Assembly (NCBI GenBank): GCA_026398815.1
Contig: JAPLSA010000017.1
Location: 558,001-622,000, forward strand
DNA: 64,000 nucleotides
Direction: 5' to 3'
DNA from: Gammaproteobacteria bacterium
GTDB taxonomy: Bacteria > Pseudomonadota > Gammaproteobacteria > Nevskiales > Nevskiaceae
The stretch's first letter is position 1, and every line of letters starts with the position of its first letter. The notes beneath the pieces are model-generated. The model worked only from the letters and a program-made list of their open reading frames with translations, was not told where the DNA came from and ran no database searches. Below are positions 40,077 to 49,372 of this stretch, one piece after another. The position numbers and the translations under genes were made by a program.

Positions 40077-42161
40077 TCAGGACACCGCACCGATCAGGCG
40101 AATCTGCTTGCTGTCCGGCACTTCGTTGTAAGCCAGCACGTGGAGGTCCGGCAGCGACTGGCGGGTGAACTTGGCGAGCCAGGGCCGCAGGTTGGCGGCC
40201 ACCAGCAGCACCGCCGGCTGCCCGGACTGGGCCTGCCGCCGGACCTGTTCGGTCAGCGACTGATGCATCCGTTCCGCGAGTCCCGGTTCCAGCACGGCAC
40301 CACCTCCCTGCACGCTGTCCTGCAGGACGCGTTCCAGCTGAGGCGCCAGGGTCAGCACCGGCAACTCCGGCTCCATGCCATTGATTTCCTGAACAATCTG
40401 CCGAGATAGCGCGACCCGCACCGCCGCCGCCAGCACGACGGGTTCCTGACTGCGCGGAGCCGCTTCCGCCAGCGCCTCGGCGATGCCGCGCAGGTTCTTG
40501 AGCCCGACGCGCTCGGCCAGCAGCGTCTGCAGCACGCGCACGAACACGGCCAGGCTCAGGCTCTTCGGCACCAGGTCTTCGACGAGCTTCGGCGCGCTCT
40601 TGCCGAGCGCGTTGAGCAGCGCCTGCGCCTCATCGAAGCCGAGCAGCTCGTGGGCGTGGTCCTTGACGATCTGCGACAGGTGGGTGGCGATCACGGTGGC
40701 CGGATCGACCACCGTGTAGCCCAGCGTCTGGGCGTGGTCGCGGGCGCCGCGCTCGATCCAGACGGCATCCAGGCCGAAGGTCGGGTCCTTGGCATGGATG
40801 CCTTCGACGGTGCCGAACACCCGGCCCGGATTGAGCGCCATGTCGCGGTCCGGATAGACCTGCCCGGAGCCGATCGGCACGCCGTGCAGGGTGATGCGGT
40901 AGCTCGACGGCTGCAGTTCGAGGTTGTCGCGGATGTGCACCGGCTGGATCAGGAAGCCCAGCTCCTGGGTCAGCTTCTTGCGCACGCCCTTGATCCGCGC
41001 CATCAGCTCGCCGCCCTGCTTGGCGTCGACCAGCGGCACCAGCCGGTAGCCCACTTCCAGGCCCAGCGGATCGTCCTGGGTGACGTCGTCCCAGCCCAAT
41101 TCGGCCGGGGCGCTGGCAGCAGCCGGTGGTGGATTGGCAGCGCTCGCGGCCTTTTTCTTGGCCCGCTGCGCAGCCATCCAGGCCACCCCGCCGCAGATGC
41201 AGGCGAGGCTCAGGAACACCAGGTTCGGCATGCCCGGGATGATGCCGATCAGGCCCATGACGCCGGCGGTGACGCCGAGCACCTTCGGCTCGGCGAACAC
41301 CTGGGTCATTACCTGGGTGCCCATCTGCCCGGACTTCGACATGCGGGTGACCAGGATCGCCACCGAGGTCGACATCAGCAGCGACGGAATCTGCGCGACC
41401 AGGCCGTCGCCAATGGTCAGCAGGGTGTAGTTCTTCAGCGCCGCCGCGAACGGCAGGCCGTGGCTCAGCATGCCGATGAACAGGCCGCCGACGATGTTGA
41501 TGAACAGGATCAGGATGCCGGCGATGGCGTCGCCGCGAATGAACTTCGAGGCGCCGTCCATCGAGCCGTAGAAGTCGGCTTCCTCGCGCACTTCCTCGCG
41601 GCGGTGCTTGGCTTCCTCGCGCGTCAACAATCCGGCATTGAGATCGGCGTCGATCGCCATCTGCTTGCCGGGCAGCGCGTCGAGCACGAAGCGGGCGGAC
41701 ACTTCCGAAACGCGCTCGGCACCCTTGGTGACGACCATGAAATTGATCAGGGTCAGGATCACGAAGACGATGAAGCCGATCGCGTAGTTGCCGCCGATCA
41801 CGAAGTTGCCGAAGGCCTCGATCACGTGGCCGGCCGCCGCGCCGCCTTGATGGCCGTGCAGCAGCACCACGCGGGTGGACGCCACGTTCAGCGCCAGCCG
41901 CAGCAAGGTGACCAGCAGCAGCACGGTCGGAAAGGCGCTGAATTCCAGCGGCCGCATCACGTAGACCACGGCCATCAGGATGACGATGGCCAGCGCGATG
42001 TTGAAGGTGAACAGCAGGTCCAGCACCACCGGCGCCAGCGGCACCACGATCATCGCCAGGATGATCATCAGCATCAGCGGCGCGCCCATGCCGGCGGCCA
42101 TGCCACGGCCGCCCGCGAGGCCGCGCAGCTGGCTCAGGAACTGGGAAATCGACTTCGGCAT
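40077..42161 (-). CDS. flhA: Flagellar type III export gate protein FlhA
   Basis: This 694-residue export component has eight N-terminal membrane helices (about residues 20-315), the cytoplasmic FHIPEP-like loop region (RFVLDALPGKQMAIDADLNA, REEADFYGSMDGASKFIRGD) and a large C-terminal docking domain for chaperone-substrate complexes. The ATG at 42161 (MPKSISQFLSQL) is preferred over 42206, because a sigma-54-like promoter at 42216-42231 predicts transcription starting near 42205. flhB is absent upstream, where it is found in Pseudomonas; fliK lies there instead. Confidence 0.95.
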   Translation of the reverse strand: MPKSISQFLSQLRGLAGGRGMAAGMGAPLMLMIILAMIVVPLAPVVLDLLFTFNIALAIVILMAVVYVMRPLEFSAFPTVLLLVTLLRLALNVASTRVVLLHGHQGGAAAGHVIEAFGNFVIGGNYAIGFIVFVILTLINFMVVTKGAERVSEVSARFVLDALPGKQMAIDADLNAGLLTREEAKHRREEVREEADFYGSMDGASKFIRGDAIAGILILFINIVGGLFIGMLSHGLPFAAALKNYTLLTIGDGLVAQIPSLLMSTSVAILVTRMSKSGQMGTQVMTQVFAEPKVLGVTAGVMGLIGIIPGMPNLVFLSLACICGGVAWMAAQRAKKKAASAANPPPAAASAPAELGWDDVTQDDPLGLEVGYRLVPLVDAKQGGELMARIKGVRKKLTQELGFLIQPVHIRDNLELQPSSYRITLHGVPIGSGQVYPDRDMALNPGRVFGTVEGIHAKDPTFGLDAVWIERGARDHAQTLGYTVVDPATVIATHLSQIVKDHAHELLGFDEAQALLNALGKSAPKLVEDLVPKSLSLAVFVRVLQTLLAERVGLKNLRGIAEALAEAAPRSQEPVVLAAAVRVALSRQIVQEINGMEPELPVLTLAPQLERVLQDSVQGGGAVLEPGLAERMHQSLTEQVRRQAQSGQPAVLLVAANLRPWLAKFTRQSLPDLHVLAYNEVPDSKQIRLIGAVS

Positions 42162-42215
42162 CGGCCCTCCGGATCGGCGGGATGGACCGTGGTCCGCCCC
42201 TGTCACCAGGCGGGG

Positions 42216-42231
42216 TGCAAGACCTGTTCTC
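42216..42231 (-). promoter_or_regulatory. Sigma-54-like promoter for flhA-flhF-flhG-fliA
   Basis: The minus strand reads GAGAACAGGTCTTGCA. The -12 half and the AACAGGTCTTGC core are shared with the fliE promoter, but the -24 GG is AG. The predicted start is near 42205, about 44 bases before the flhA ATG. Confidence 0.55.
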
Positions 42232-42298
42232 GCTGCGCCGGGGCGGGCCGCGCGTCAAATCTGCGGCGCGCCACCGCGACGGACGCCGTGGTCAGCGC

Positions 42299-43516
42299 TC
42301 AGGCGTAGCGGTCGATCAGGCCGCGCCCGAGGCGCTGGGCAAGGCCCGGCACTGCCGGCTGCGATCCTGCCGATGACCGAGCGGCGGCCGCGTCGTCGCC
42401 ACCGTTGCCGAAGCCGGCCCACGGCGCCGACCGGCCGCGCTCGCCCTGCGGCTGCCCGGCGCCGGGATCGGGCGTCTGGCTGCCGACCGAGGCCTGGGCC
42501 AGTTGCAGGCCTTCGCCGGCCAGCCGGTCGCGCAGCTGCGGCAGGCTGGCTTCCAGCGCCGCGCGGGCGCCGGGGTGATCGGCACCGAACCACACCGACG
42601 CGCCCTGCCCTTCGATGCGGATGCGGATGTCGACGCTGCCCAGCTCGCGCGGATGCAGCTGCAGCCGGGCTTCCTGCACGCCGGAATCGCGCAGCCAGCG
42701 CAGCCGCTCGCCCAGCCGCAGCGCCGCATCCTGACCCTGCAGCGACAGCGGCTCGCCGAAGGCATCGACGGCATTGGCGAGACCGCCGCCCAGCGGGTTG
42801 TTCGGGGTGCCCGCCGCCGGATCGGTGGTGGCCGGCGCACTGACCAGCGCCGGCGACGCCGCGCGGTCACCCGCCGCTGCCGCCGGCAGACTGGTGGCGG
42901 CGCTGCCGGCATCGACCCGGGCCAGCGCAGCGTCCAGCGCCGCGCTCTGCTGGGCGTCGAGGCTCAGGTCTGCCGTCGCCCCGGTCGCCACCGTCGATGG
43001 CAGGGCGAACGCGCCGTCGCCGATCGGCGTATCGGCGGCCGCTGCCGCACCGGCTTCGGCGACCGTCGGCAGCGGCGGAGTCTGGGTCGGCGGCGTCGTG
43101 CCCGGCGCGCCTTTCAGCGCCCGCAGCTCGTCGAGGCTCATACCCGCACCCAGACCCGAACCGAAGCCCGAACCGGCCACAGCGCCGGACAGCAGGCCGC
43201 CATCCTTGGTCGTGCCGTCGGCCGTGAGCGGATCGCCGGCGGTGGCAGGCGGCGGTGGCTCGCGCAGCGCCAGCAGCCAGGCCGGCAGCGCCGCAGCGCC
43301 GTCGGTCCGGTCGGTGGCATCGCGGGCCTCGGGGTCTTCGGGCTCGTCCTTGGCGGCGGACTTCTCCGGTGACTTGGCGGGCGCAGCGCCGGCCGGCTCG
43401 CTGCCGAGCAGACTGGCGAACGGGGCGCTGTCGGTATCGGCCGCGTCGCCGGCCTTGCAGCGGCGGAGGTCGCGGGCGCTGCCCGGGGCGATGGCGGCAA
43501 CGGCGGCGGCGGTCAT
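42299..43516 (-). CDS. fliK: Flagellar hook-length control protein FliK
   Basis: This 405-residue protein has a low-complexity Ala/Pro/Gly N-terminal part and the conserved C-terminal domain (LRWLRDSGVQEARLQLHPRE, LGSVDIRIRIEGQGASVWFG, ARAALEASLPQLRDRLAGEG). It measures hook length and switches export specificity through FlhB. The ATG at 43516 (MTAAAVAAIAPG) overlaps the fliJ stop. It is the last gene of the fliE-fliK transcript. The repetitive composition makes its long N terminus the least certain part. Confidence 0.9.
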   Translation of the reverse strand: MTAAAVAAIAPGSARDLRRCKAGDAADTDSAPFASLLGSEPAGAAPAKSPEKSAAKDEPEDPEARDATDRTDGAAALPAWLLALREPPPPATAGDPLTADGTTKDGGLLSGAVAGSGFGSGLGAGMSLDELRALKGAPGTTPPTQTPPLPTVAEAGAAAAADTPIGDGAFALPSTVATGATADLSLDAQQSAALDAALARVDAGSAATSLPAAAAGDRAASPALVSAPATTDPAAGTPNNPLGGGLANAVDAFGEPLSLQGQDAALRLGERLRWLRDSGVQEARLQLHPRELGSVDIRIRIEGQGASVWFGADHPGARAALEASLPQLRDRLAGEGLQLAQASVGSQTPDPGAGQPQGERGRSAPWAGFGNGGDDAAAARSSAGSQPAVPGLAQRLGRGLIDRYA

Positions 43517-43956
43517 GGCTGCGGGGCTCCGTGGGCCAGGTGGCGGTTCAGCGCGAATTCGTCGGTTTCCTTCTGGCTGCGGCGATCGGCCAGCCGCCGA
43601 TCCTCGGCCGCGCCCTGCTCCTGCAGCAGCAGGCTGATGCGCAGCTCGCGGCGCGTCGCCAGCCAGGCTTCGCGCGCCACCACCACCCGCTGGCTGGCGG
43701 TGTCGACCGCCGTCGCCTGCGCGCGCAGCGCGGTATCGAGCTTGACCAGGAACTGCCGCTGGTTGTCCAGCAGCAGCGGGTTCGGCACGCCGACCGGCCG
43801 CGCCTGGTAATCGTCGAGATAGCGGCGCAGTTCGTCCTGCAGCGATGCGGCTTCGGCCTGCCGGGCTTCGGCGGCCCGCAGCGCGGCCAGCGCCTGCTGC
43901 TCGTTGCGTTCGGCCACGCGGTGCAGCAGTTCGAGACGGCTCTTGGACAGGCTCAT
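43513..43956 (-). CDS. fliJ: Flagellar export chaperone/stalk protein FliJ
   Basis: This 147-residue, almost entirely alpha-helical coiled-coil protein (LHRVAERNEQQALAALRAAE, DEFALNRHLAHG end) resembles FliJ, which couples the FliI ATPase ring to the FlhA gate. Its identity rests on size, helix pattern and its position between fliI and fliK. Confidence 0.88.
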   Translation of the reverse strand: MSLSKSRLELLHRVAERNEQQALAALRAAEARQAEAASLQDELRRYLDDYQARPVGVPNPLLLDNQRQFLVKLDTALRAQATAVDTASQRVVVAREAWLATRRELRISLLLQEQGAAEDRRLADRRSQKETDEFALNRHLAHGAPQP

Positions 43957-43971
43957 CGGCAGGTTCGGGGT

Positions 43972-45312
43972 TTACGGGAACAGGGCGGCCAGCGCATCGC
44001 GGCTGGCCGGGAACAGCGCCGGCTCGCGCACGTCCTGGCGCAGGAAGGCTTCGAGCGTCGGCCACATCGCCAGCGCCTGGTCGACCTTGGGATCGGAACC
44101 GGCCTTGTAGGCGCCGATGTTGATCAGGTCGCGGTTGCGCTGGTAGCTGGACACCGTCTGCTTGAAGGCGCGCGCGCGCCGCTGGTGCTCCGGCGCCGTG
44201 ATCTCGTGGGCGACGCGCGAGATCGACTGCTCGATGTCGATCGCCGGGTAGATGCCGGCATCGGCGATCGCCCGCGACAGCACGAAATGGCCGTCGAGGA
44301 TGCCGCGCGCGGCATCGGCGATCGGATCGTTCTGGTCATCGCCTTCCGCCAGCACGGTGTAGAACGCGGTGATCGAGCCGCCGCCCGGCAGGCCGTTGCC
44401 GGCCCGTTCGACCAGCTTCGGCAACTGCGCGAACACGCTCGGCGGATAGCCGCGGGTGGCTGGCGGTTCGCCGACCGCCAGCCCGATCTCGCGCAGCGCC
44501 TGCGCGTAGCGGGACAGCGAATCCATCAGCAGCAGCACGTTCTTGCCCTGGTCGCGGAAGGCTTCGGCGATCTGCGTCGCCAGCCAGGCGCCGCGCACCC
44601 GGGCCAGCGGCGAGCGATCCGCCGGGGTGGCGACCACCACGGCGCGCTTCAGCGCTTCGGGGCCGAGCGCGTTGTCGATGAAATCGCGCACTTCCCGGCC
44701 GCGTTCGCCGACCAGGCCGACGACGATCACATCGGCGGCCGTGAAGCGGGTCATCATGCCGAGCAGGGTCGACTTGCCCACACCGGTGCCGGCGAACAGG
44801 CCGAGCCGCTGGCCGCGGCCAACGGTCAGCAGCGCGTTGATCGCGCGCACGCCGACATCCAGCGGCTCCTTGATCGGCGCCCGCGCCAGCGGGTTGATCG
44901 GCGTGTGGCTTGCCGGCCGGCGCTCGCAGAGCAGATGGCCGAGACCATCGAGCGGTTCGCCTTCGGAATCGAGCACCCGGCCGAGCAGGCCGTCGCCGAC
45001 CGGCACCCGTGGCATCCGCTGCATCGGAATCACCCGGGCATTGGGCTTGAGGCCAGCCATTTCGCCGGTCGGCATCAGATAGGTGCGATCGCCGCTGAAG
45101 CCGACCACTTCGGCTTCCAGCATGCCGCCATCGGCGTTGACCACGCGGCAGCGGCTGCCGATCTGCGATTGCAGGCCAACCGCTTCCAGGGTCAGGCCGA
45201 CGACGCGCTTGAGCACGCCTTCGACGATCACGCTACGGGTGTTGGCGACGCGGTCGGCGGCGGCGCCGAGCGTGCGCACCAGGCGGGCGTCGCGGGCGGC
45301 GGCAAGGCTCAC
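43972..45312 (-). CDS. fliI: Flagellar type III export ATPase FliI
   Basis: This 446-residue F1-beta-like ATPase has Walker [17 protein letters not shown], Walker [21 protein letters not shown] and [20 protein letters not shown]. The GTG start at 45312 overlaps the fliH stop. It energises early steps of flagellar protein export with FliH and FliJ. Confidence 0.96.
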   Translation of the reverse strand: MSLAAARDARLVRTLGAAADRVANTRSVIVEGVLKRVVGLTLEAVGLQSQIGSRCRVVNADGGMLEAEVVGFSGDRTYLMPTGEMAGLKPNARVIPMQRMPRVPVGDGLLGRVLDSEGEPLDGLGHLLCERRPASHTPINPLARAPIKEPLDVGVRAINALLTVGRGQRLGLFAGTGVGKSTLLGMMTRFTAADVIVVGLVGERGREVRDFIDNALGPEALKRAVVVATPADRSPLARVRGAWLATQIAEAFRDQGKNVLLLMDSLSRYAQALREIGLAVGEPPATRGYPPSVFAQLPKLVERAGNGLPGGGSITAFYTVLAEGDDQNDPIADAARGILDGHFVLSRAIADAGIYPAIDIEQSISRVAHEITAPEHQRRARAFKQTVSSYQRNRDLINIGAYKAGSDPKVDQALAMWPTLEAFLRQDVREPALFPASRDALAALFP

Positions 45313-45938
45313 CGGCGATCTCCAAGCAGCGCCTGGGCGATGGCGGCTTCGCGGCTGTCGAGCCGGGCGTCGACGCGCGCCGAATCGGTGGCGATCAGGC
45401 AGTCGCCGCGCATCAGGTCCTTGTCCGCCACCAGCCGCCAGCCGGCGTAGTCGTCCGGCAGTTCCAGCGTTTCGCGCACCAGCTCGACATCGGCCGGATG
45501 CAGGTGGATGCGGGCATCGCGGGCCGGCTGCGCCAGCGCGCCGAGCGATTCGCGGATCACGCCGGCGACCGCCTCCGGCGATTGCAGCAACGTGGCCTGG
45601 GCCAGCCGGCGGCCGACTTCCAGCGCCAGCGCCACCAGCGCCCGTTCGACCTCGGCGTCGAGCGCCTTCAGCGGCGCGCCGGCGTGATCGAACAGCGTCC
45701 GCAGCGCGGCGGCCTGCTCGCGCACCCGGGCGGCGCCATCGCCGTAACCCTGGGCGTGGCCTTCGGCATGGCCACGGGCATAGCCGTCTTCGTAGGCGGT
45801 GCGTTCGAGTTCGTCGAAGTGTTCGGCGGTGTGCGGCGGCAGCACCGGCTCGACCACCGGCGGCGGCGAGAAATCCGGCAGATCCCAGCGCTGCACGGTG
45901 CCGAGGCTTTCGGCGGACCAGTAGGCGGCTTCGGCCAT
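45309..45938 (-). CDS. fliH: Flagellar export ATPase regulator FliH
   Basis: This 209-residue FliH has the hallmark glycine repeat [19 protein letters not shown] (GxxxG-type helix) near residue 52, and a C-terminal domain like V-type ATPase E subunits ([29 protein letters not shown]-like segment). It binds FliI and anchors it at the export gate. It is followed directly by fliI. Confidence 0.92.
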   Translation of the reverse strand: MAEAAYWSAESLGTVQRWDLPDFSPPPVVEPVLPPHTAEHFDELERTAYEDGYARGHAEGHAQGYGDGAARVREQAAALRTLFDHAGAPLKALDAEVERALVALALEVGRRLAQATLLQSPEAVAGVIRESLGALAQPARDARIHLHPADVELVRETLELPDDYAGWRLVADKDLMRGDCLIATDSARVDARLDSREAAIAQALLGDRR

Positions 45939-45962
45939 CAGCGGACTCCCGTCGACGCCGTC

Positions 45963-45982
45963 ATTCCGGCGAAAGCCGGAAT
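45963..45982. repeat. REP-like palindrome in the fliG-fliH gap
   Basis: The sequence ATTCCGGC-GAAA-GCCGGAAT is a perfect 8-bp inverted repeat with a GAAA tetraloop, followed by CCAGTGC. This form is common as a dispersed extragenic palindrome in proteobacteria. It sits in the only sizeable gap (117 bases) of the fliE-fliK operon and could moderate read-through or mRNA decay there. No second copy was noticed in the window. Confidence 0.65.
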
Positions 45983-46055
45983 CCAGTGCACGGAACCGGC
46001 AACGGAAACGCCGAACGCGCCCACTGCCGGCTCGGAATGATCCATCCGCCGCAGC

Positions 46056-47066
46056 TTAGACAAAGGACTCTCCCTTGCCGCCGAGCATGATTTCGCCGGA
46101 TTCGCCGAGCCGGCGGGCGGTGGCCAGGATCTCCTTCTGCGCGGCCTCGACATCGGCCAGCCGCACCGGGCCCTTGGCTTCCATGTCCTCGACCATCATG
46201 TCGGCGGCGCGTTTGGACATGTTCTTCAGGAACTTGTCGCGGATCTTCGGATCGGCGCCCTTCAGCGCCAGGCCCAGCTGGTCGGTCTGGATCTCGCGCA
46301 GCAGCGTCTGGATGCCGCGATCGTCGACATCGGCCAGGTTGTCGAACACGAACATCAGGTCCTGGATGCGCTGGCCCAAGTCTTCGTCGGCCGCCGCGAT
46401 GCTGGAAGTGATCGCCGACTCGATCGCCGAATCCATCAGGTTGAGGATGCTGGCCGCCACCTTGACGCCGCCGACGCTCGACGACTTCAGGTTGGAGCCG
46501 CCGGAGAACTGGCGCTCCATGATCTCGTCGAGTTCCTTCAGCGCCGCCGGCTGGATGCCGTCGAGCTTGGCGATGCGCATCAGCACGTCGGTGCGCATCC
46601 GCTCCGGCAGCAGCTGGACGACTTCCGCCGCCTGGTCGGGATCGAGATAGGCCAGCACGATGGCGACGATCTGCGGGTGCTCGTTGCGGACCAGGTCGGC
46701 GACGGCGCGGGTTTCCATCCACTTCAGCGCTTCCAGGCCCTTGGAATTGCGGCCCAGCAGAATGCGATCGATCAGGCCGTTGGCCTTGTCCTCGCCGAGT
46801 GCGCCGACCAGCACGCGGCGCACGTAGTCATCGGCGCCGACGCCGAGGCTGGTCTGGGTGTCGAGTTCGGTGACGAAGCTTTCCAGCACTTCGGTGGCGC
46901 GCTCGCGCGACACGTTGGTCAAGGTGGCCATCGCCTGGCCGACCTTCTGCACGTCCTTCGCGCCCATGTGCTTGAGCACTTCGGCGGCCTCGGCCTCGCC
47001 GAGCGACATCAGCAGGATCGCCGCGCGCTCGGGTCCCGCAATGTCCTGCTTGGCGACGGCACTCAT
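46056..47066 (-). CDS. fliG: Flagellar motor switch protein FliG
   Basis: This 336-residue rotor protein has the N-terminal FliF-binding domain (GPERAAILLMSLGEAEAAEV), the middle EHPQIVAIVLAYLDPDQAAE (EHPQ motif) and the C-terminal charged torque helix (LVFDNLADVDDRGIQTLLRE-like and DKFLKNMSKRAADMMVEDME). The length is standard. The ATG at 47066 overlaps the fliF stop. Confidence 0.97.
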   Translation of the reverse strand: MSAVAKQDIAGPERAAILLMSLGEAEAAEVLKHMGAKDVQKVGQAMATLTNVSRERATEVLESFVTELDTQTSLGVGADDYVRRVLVGALGEDKANGLIDRILLGRNSKGLEALKWMETRAVADLVRNEHPQIVAIVLAYLDPDQAAEVVQLLPERMRTDVLMRIAKLDGIQPAALKELDEIMERQFSGGSNLKSSSVGGVKVAASILNLMDSAIESAITSSIAAADEDLGQRIQDLMFVFDNLADVDDRGIQTLLREIQTDQLGLALKGADPKIRDKFLKNMSKRAADMMVEDMEAKGPVRLADVEAAQKEILATARRLGESGEIMLGGKGESFV

Positions 47067-48766
47067 CCTTCACTCCCGATCCAGTTCTTGACCAGCTGGG
47101 CGACGCGCTTGGGGTCCTGGGCGACGGCGGCGCGGGCCACTTCCAGCTTCTGCTCGTAGACCTTCGGCACCTCCGGTGCAGGACTTATGCCCAGGCTCAG
47201 GCGGTCTTCGGCAACCTCGCCGGTCAGGGCGTTGTTGCCGCCGGCAGCGGCGACCGCGCGCCGCTCGGCTATGGTTTCCAGCACCGCGTCGACGGTCTGC
47301 GGCGCGGCGGGCGGCGACATCAGGCTCTTCAGCATCGGCCGCACCACCAGCAGCGCGATCAGCAGCACCACCAGCGCGCCAAGTCCCTGACGCGCGTAGT
47401 CGCGCATTTCCGGCTGCTGCCAGATCGGCAGCGGCGCGATCTCCGCCAGCGCATCGGCCGGCATGAACGGCGCGTTCTGCACGGTCACGGTGTCGCCACG
47501 CTTCTCGTCGAAGCCGACCGCCTCGCGCACCAGCGCCTGCACCTTGGCCAGCTCATCGGCGTTCAGCGCGGTCGGCACCATCACGCCCTTGTCGTTGGCC
47601 TTCGGCAGGTTGTCGACCAGCACCGCGATCGACAGCCGCCGGACGCTGCCCGGCGCGCGCCGGGTATGGCTGACGGTCTTGTCCAGCTCGAAGTTGCGGG
47701 TGGCGCTGCGCGATTCGCTGGTCGGCGGCGTCGTGGCATTGGCGCTCGCGCTGCTGCCGGCCACCGGCTGGCCATTGACGGTATTCAGCGGCACGGCCTG
47801 GGCCGGGCTCGGCGGCTGGTTGGAGGTGGCGCCCGGCACGCCCTGCGGCGGGGTGCCGCTGCCGTTGCGGTTGGCTTCCTCGCTGGTCTGCTCGCTGCGG
47901 ATCGCCTGCGGATTGGGGTTGTAGGCCTCGCGGGCTTCCTCGGTGACGCTGAAGTCGAGATCGGCCGAGACCTGGGCGCTGACCCGGCCGGCGCCCATCA
48001 TCGGCGCCAGCAGCTGTTCGATGCGGCGCACGTAGTCGGCCTCCACGCGACGCGTGAAGGCGAACTGCTCGGCGGAAGCATCGGCATCGCTGTCGGCGCC
48101 GTCCTTGGTCAGCAGGTGACCGTACTGGTCGATCACGGTGACCGCCGACGGCAGCAGGTTCGGCACGCTGGAAGCCACCATGTGGACGATCGACGCCACC
48201 TGCCCGGCTTCCAGCTGCCGGCCCGGATGCAGTTCCAGCAGCACCGAGGCACTGGCCTGATCGCGGTTGCGGGCGAACGCCGACGGCTTCGGCAGCGCCA
48301 GATGAACGCGCGCGCCCTTGACCGCCATCAGGCTGCCGATGGTGCGCGACAGCTCGGTTTCCAGCGCCAATTGATAGCGCGCGGTCTCGATGAACTGGCT
48401 GGTGCCGAAGCCCTGCTCCTCGCGGATCATCTCCATGCCCAGCGACGAGCCCTTCGGCAGGCCCTGCGAAGCCAGCCGCAGGCGCGCTTCGTGGATCTTG
48501 TCGGCCGGCACGTTGACGCTGCCGGTGGCGCCGTCGAGCTTGAATTCGATGCCGGCGGCGCGCAGCGCATCGGCGACTTCGGCGGAATCCTTCTCGCCGA
48601 GGTTCGGATAGAGCGGCGCCAGGTTCGGCTTCTGGGCCCAGAAGAACAGCGTGATGCCGGCGGCGATCGCCAGCGCCACACCGGCGATCGCGACCAGCTG
48701 GCGAACGCCCGGAAGGTCCTGGAGCTTGCGGGACGCCAATCCCGCCGGAACTGCGATTTCAGCCAT
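47063..48766 (-). CDS. fliF: Flagellar MS-ring protein FliF
   Basis: This 567-residue MS-ring protein has membrane helices at about residues 22-43 and 440-460, secretin-like ring-building motifs (VADALRAAGIEFKLDG, ALETELSRTIGSLMAVKGAR, VHLALPKPSAFARNRDQASA) and a C-terminal FliG-binding tail (VYEQKLEVARAAVAQDPKRV, AQLVKNWI). It is the base on which the motor and export gate assemble. Confidence 0.97.
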   Translation of the reverse strand: MAEIAVPAGLASRKLQDLPGVRQLVAIAGVALAIAAGITLFFWAQKPNLAPLYPNLGEKDSAEVADALRAAGIEFKLDGATGSVNVPADKIHEARLRLASQGLPKGSSLGMEMIREEQGFGTSQFIETARYQLALETELSRTIGSLMAVKGARVHLALPKPSAFARNRDQASASVLLELHPGRQLEAGQVASIVHMVASSVPNLLPSAVTVIDQYGHLLTKDGADSDADASAEQFAFTRRVEADYVRRIEQLLAPMMGAGRVSAQVSADLDFSVTEEAREAYNPNPQAIRSEQTSEEANRNGSGTPPQGVPGATSNQPPSPAQAVPLNTVNGQPVAGSSASANATTPPTSESRSATRNFELDKTVSHTRRAPGSVRRLSIAVLVDNLPKANDKGVMVPTALNADELAKVQALVREAVGFDEKRGDTVTVQNAPFMPADALAEIAPLPIWQQPEMRDYARQGLGALVVLLIALLVVRPMLKSLMSPPAAPQTVDAVLETIAERRAVAAAGGNNALTGEVAEDRLSLGISPAPEVPKVYEQKLEVARAAVAQDPKRVAQLVKNWIGSEG

Positions 48767-48786
48767 GGTCGTAAGGGATCTTCAGA

Positions 48787-49128
48787 TCACAGCGGCATGT
48801 TCATGATGTCCTGGTACGCGGACACCATCCGGTTGCGGACTTCGACCATCGCCTTGAACGACACCTGCGACTTCGAGGTCGCCAGCATCACGCTGGCCAG
48901 GTCGGTGTTCGGGTCGCCCAGCTCGAACTTCTTCTGCAGGTCGCCAGCCGTGTTCTGGGCCTTGGCGACCGAATCGACCGCGTTCTTCAGCAGGCCGCCG
49001 AAGCCGTTCTCGGCAGCGCCTTCGGCCGCTGGAGCACCGGCTACTGCCGCGCTCGCCGGACGGTTGCCGGCCTGGGCCTGCAACGTGCGGATCTGCGACA
49101 GCACGCGGTTGACGTCGATGGAGTTCAT
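48787..49128 (-). CDS. fliE: Flagellar hook-basal body adaptor FliE
   Basis: This 113-residue FliE joins the MS ring to the rod. The C terminus FKAMVEVRNRMVSAYQDIMN is the conserved end. The frame is open to 49176, but the sigma-54 promoter at 49160-49175 would start transcription near 49149, so ATG 49128 (MNSIDVNRVLSQIRTLQ) is the first usable start and gives the usual family length. It is the first gene of fliE-fliF-fliG-fliH-fliI-fliJ-fliK. Confidence 0.92.
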   Translation of the reverse strand: MNSIDVNRVLSQIRTLQAQAGNRPASAAVAGAPAAEGAAENGFGGLLKNAVDSVAKAQNTAGDLQKKFELGDPNTDLASVMLATSKSQVSFKAMVEVRNRMVSAYQDIMNMPL

Positions 49129-49159
49129 GACCGGGTCCGGCTGGGTTTGCATGCCGGGG

Positions 49160-49175
49160 AGCAAGACCTGTTCCA
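49160..49175 (-). promoter_or_regulatory. Sigma-54 promoter of the fliE operon (proximal)
   Basis: The minus strand reads TGGAACAGGTCTTGCT, matching TGGCAC-N5-TTGCA with exact 12-base GG-GC spacing. It fixes the fliE start, because two upstream in-frame ATG codons (49176, 49152) fall before the predicted transcript start. Confidence 0.8.
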
Positions 49176-49353
49176 TGCGAAAACACGCGAAATCCAGCCC
49201 GAAACCCCCATTCGGACGCCACTTCGGCGACGGATTTACGTCACGCCAAAGCCACGCCTGCCGTGCTTCAGCGGATCGCTGCCGGCCGTCGTGAAAGACG
49301 GCTTGCCGCTAACGGGGGACGAAGTCGATCGCGCAGACTGCGGCCAATTCCGT

Positions 49354-49369
49354 TGCAGACCTGGTTCCC
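49354..49369 (-). promoter_or_regulatory. Possible second, distal sigma-54 promoter of the fliE operon
   Basis: The minus strand reads GGGAACCAGGTCTGCA, with correct GG-GC spacing and the same extended motif as other sites here (-12 half CTGCA). It would start about 210 bases before fliE and ends three bases before the ATG of the divergent GGDEF gene, so both genes could be controlled from here. Confidence 0.5.
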
Positions 49370-49372
49370 GCG

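Noticed and set aside
45963-45982. Terminator inside the fliE-fliK operon
   Set aside because: The hairpin has no T tract on either strand and lies between cotranscribed genes. A dispersed palindromic repeat fits better.
49341-49358. Plus-strand sigma-54-like sequence before the GGDEF gene (GGCCAATTCCGTTGCA)
   Set aside because: The GG-GC spacing is 13 instead of 12, and the minus-strand reading of the same segment fits better.
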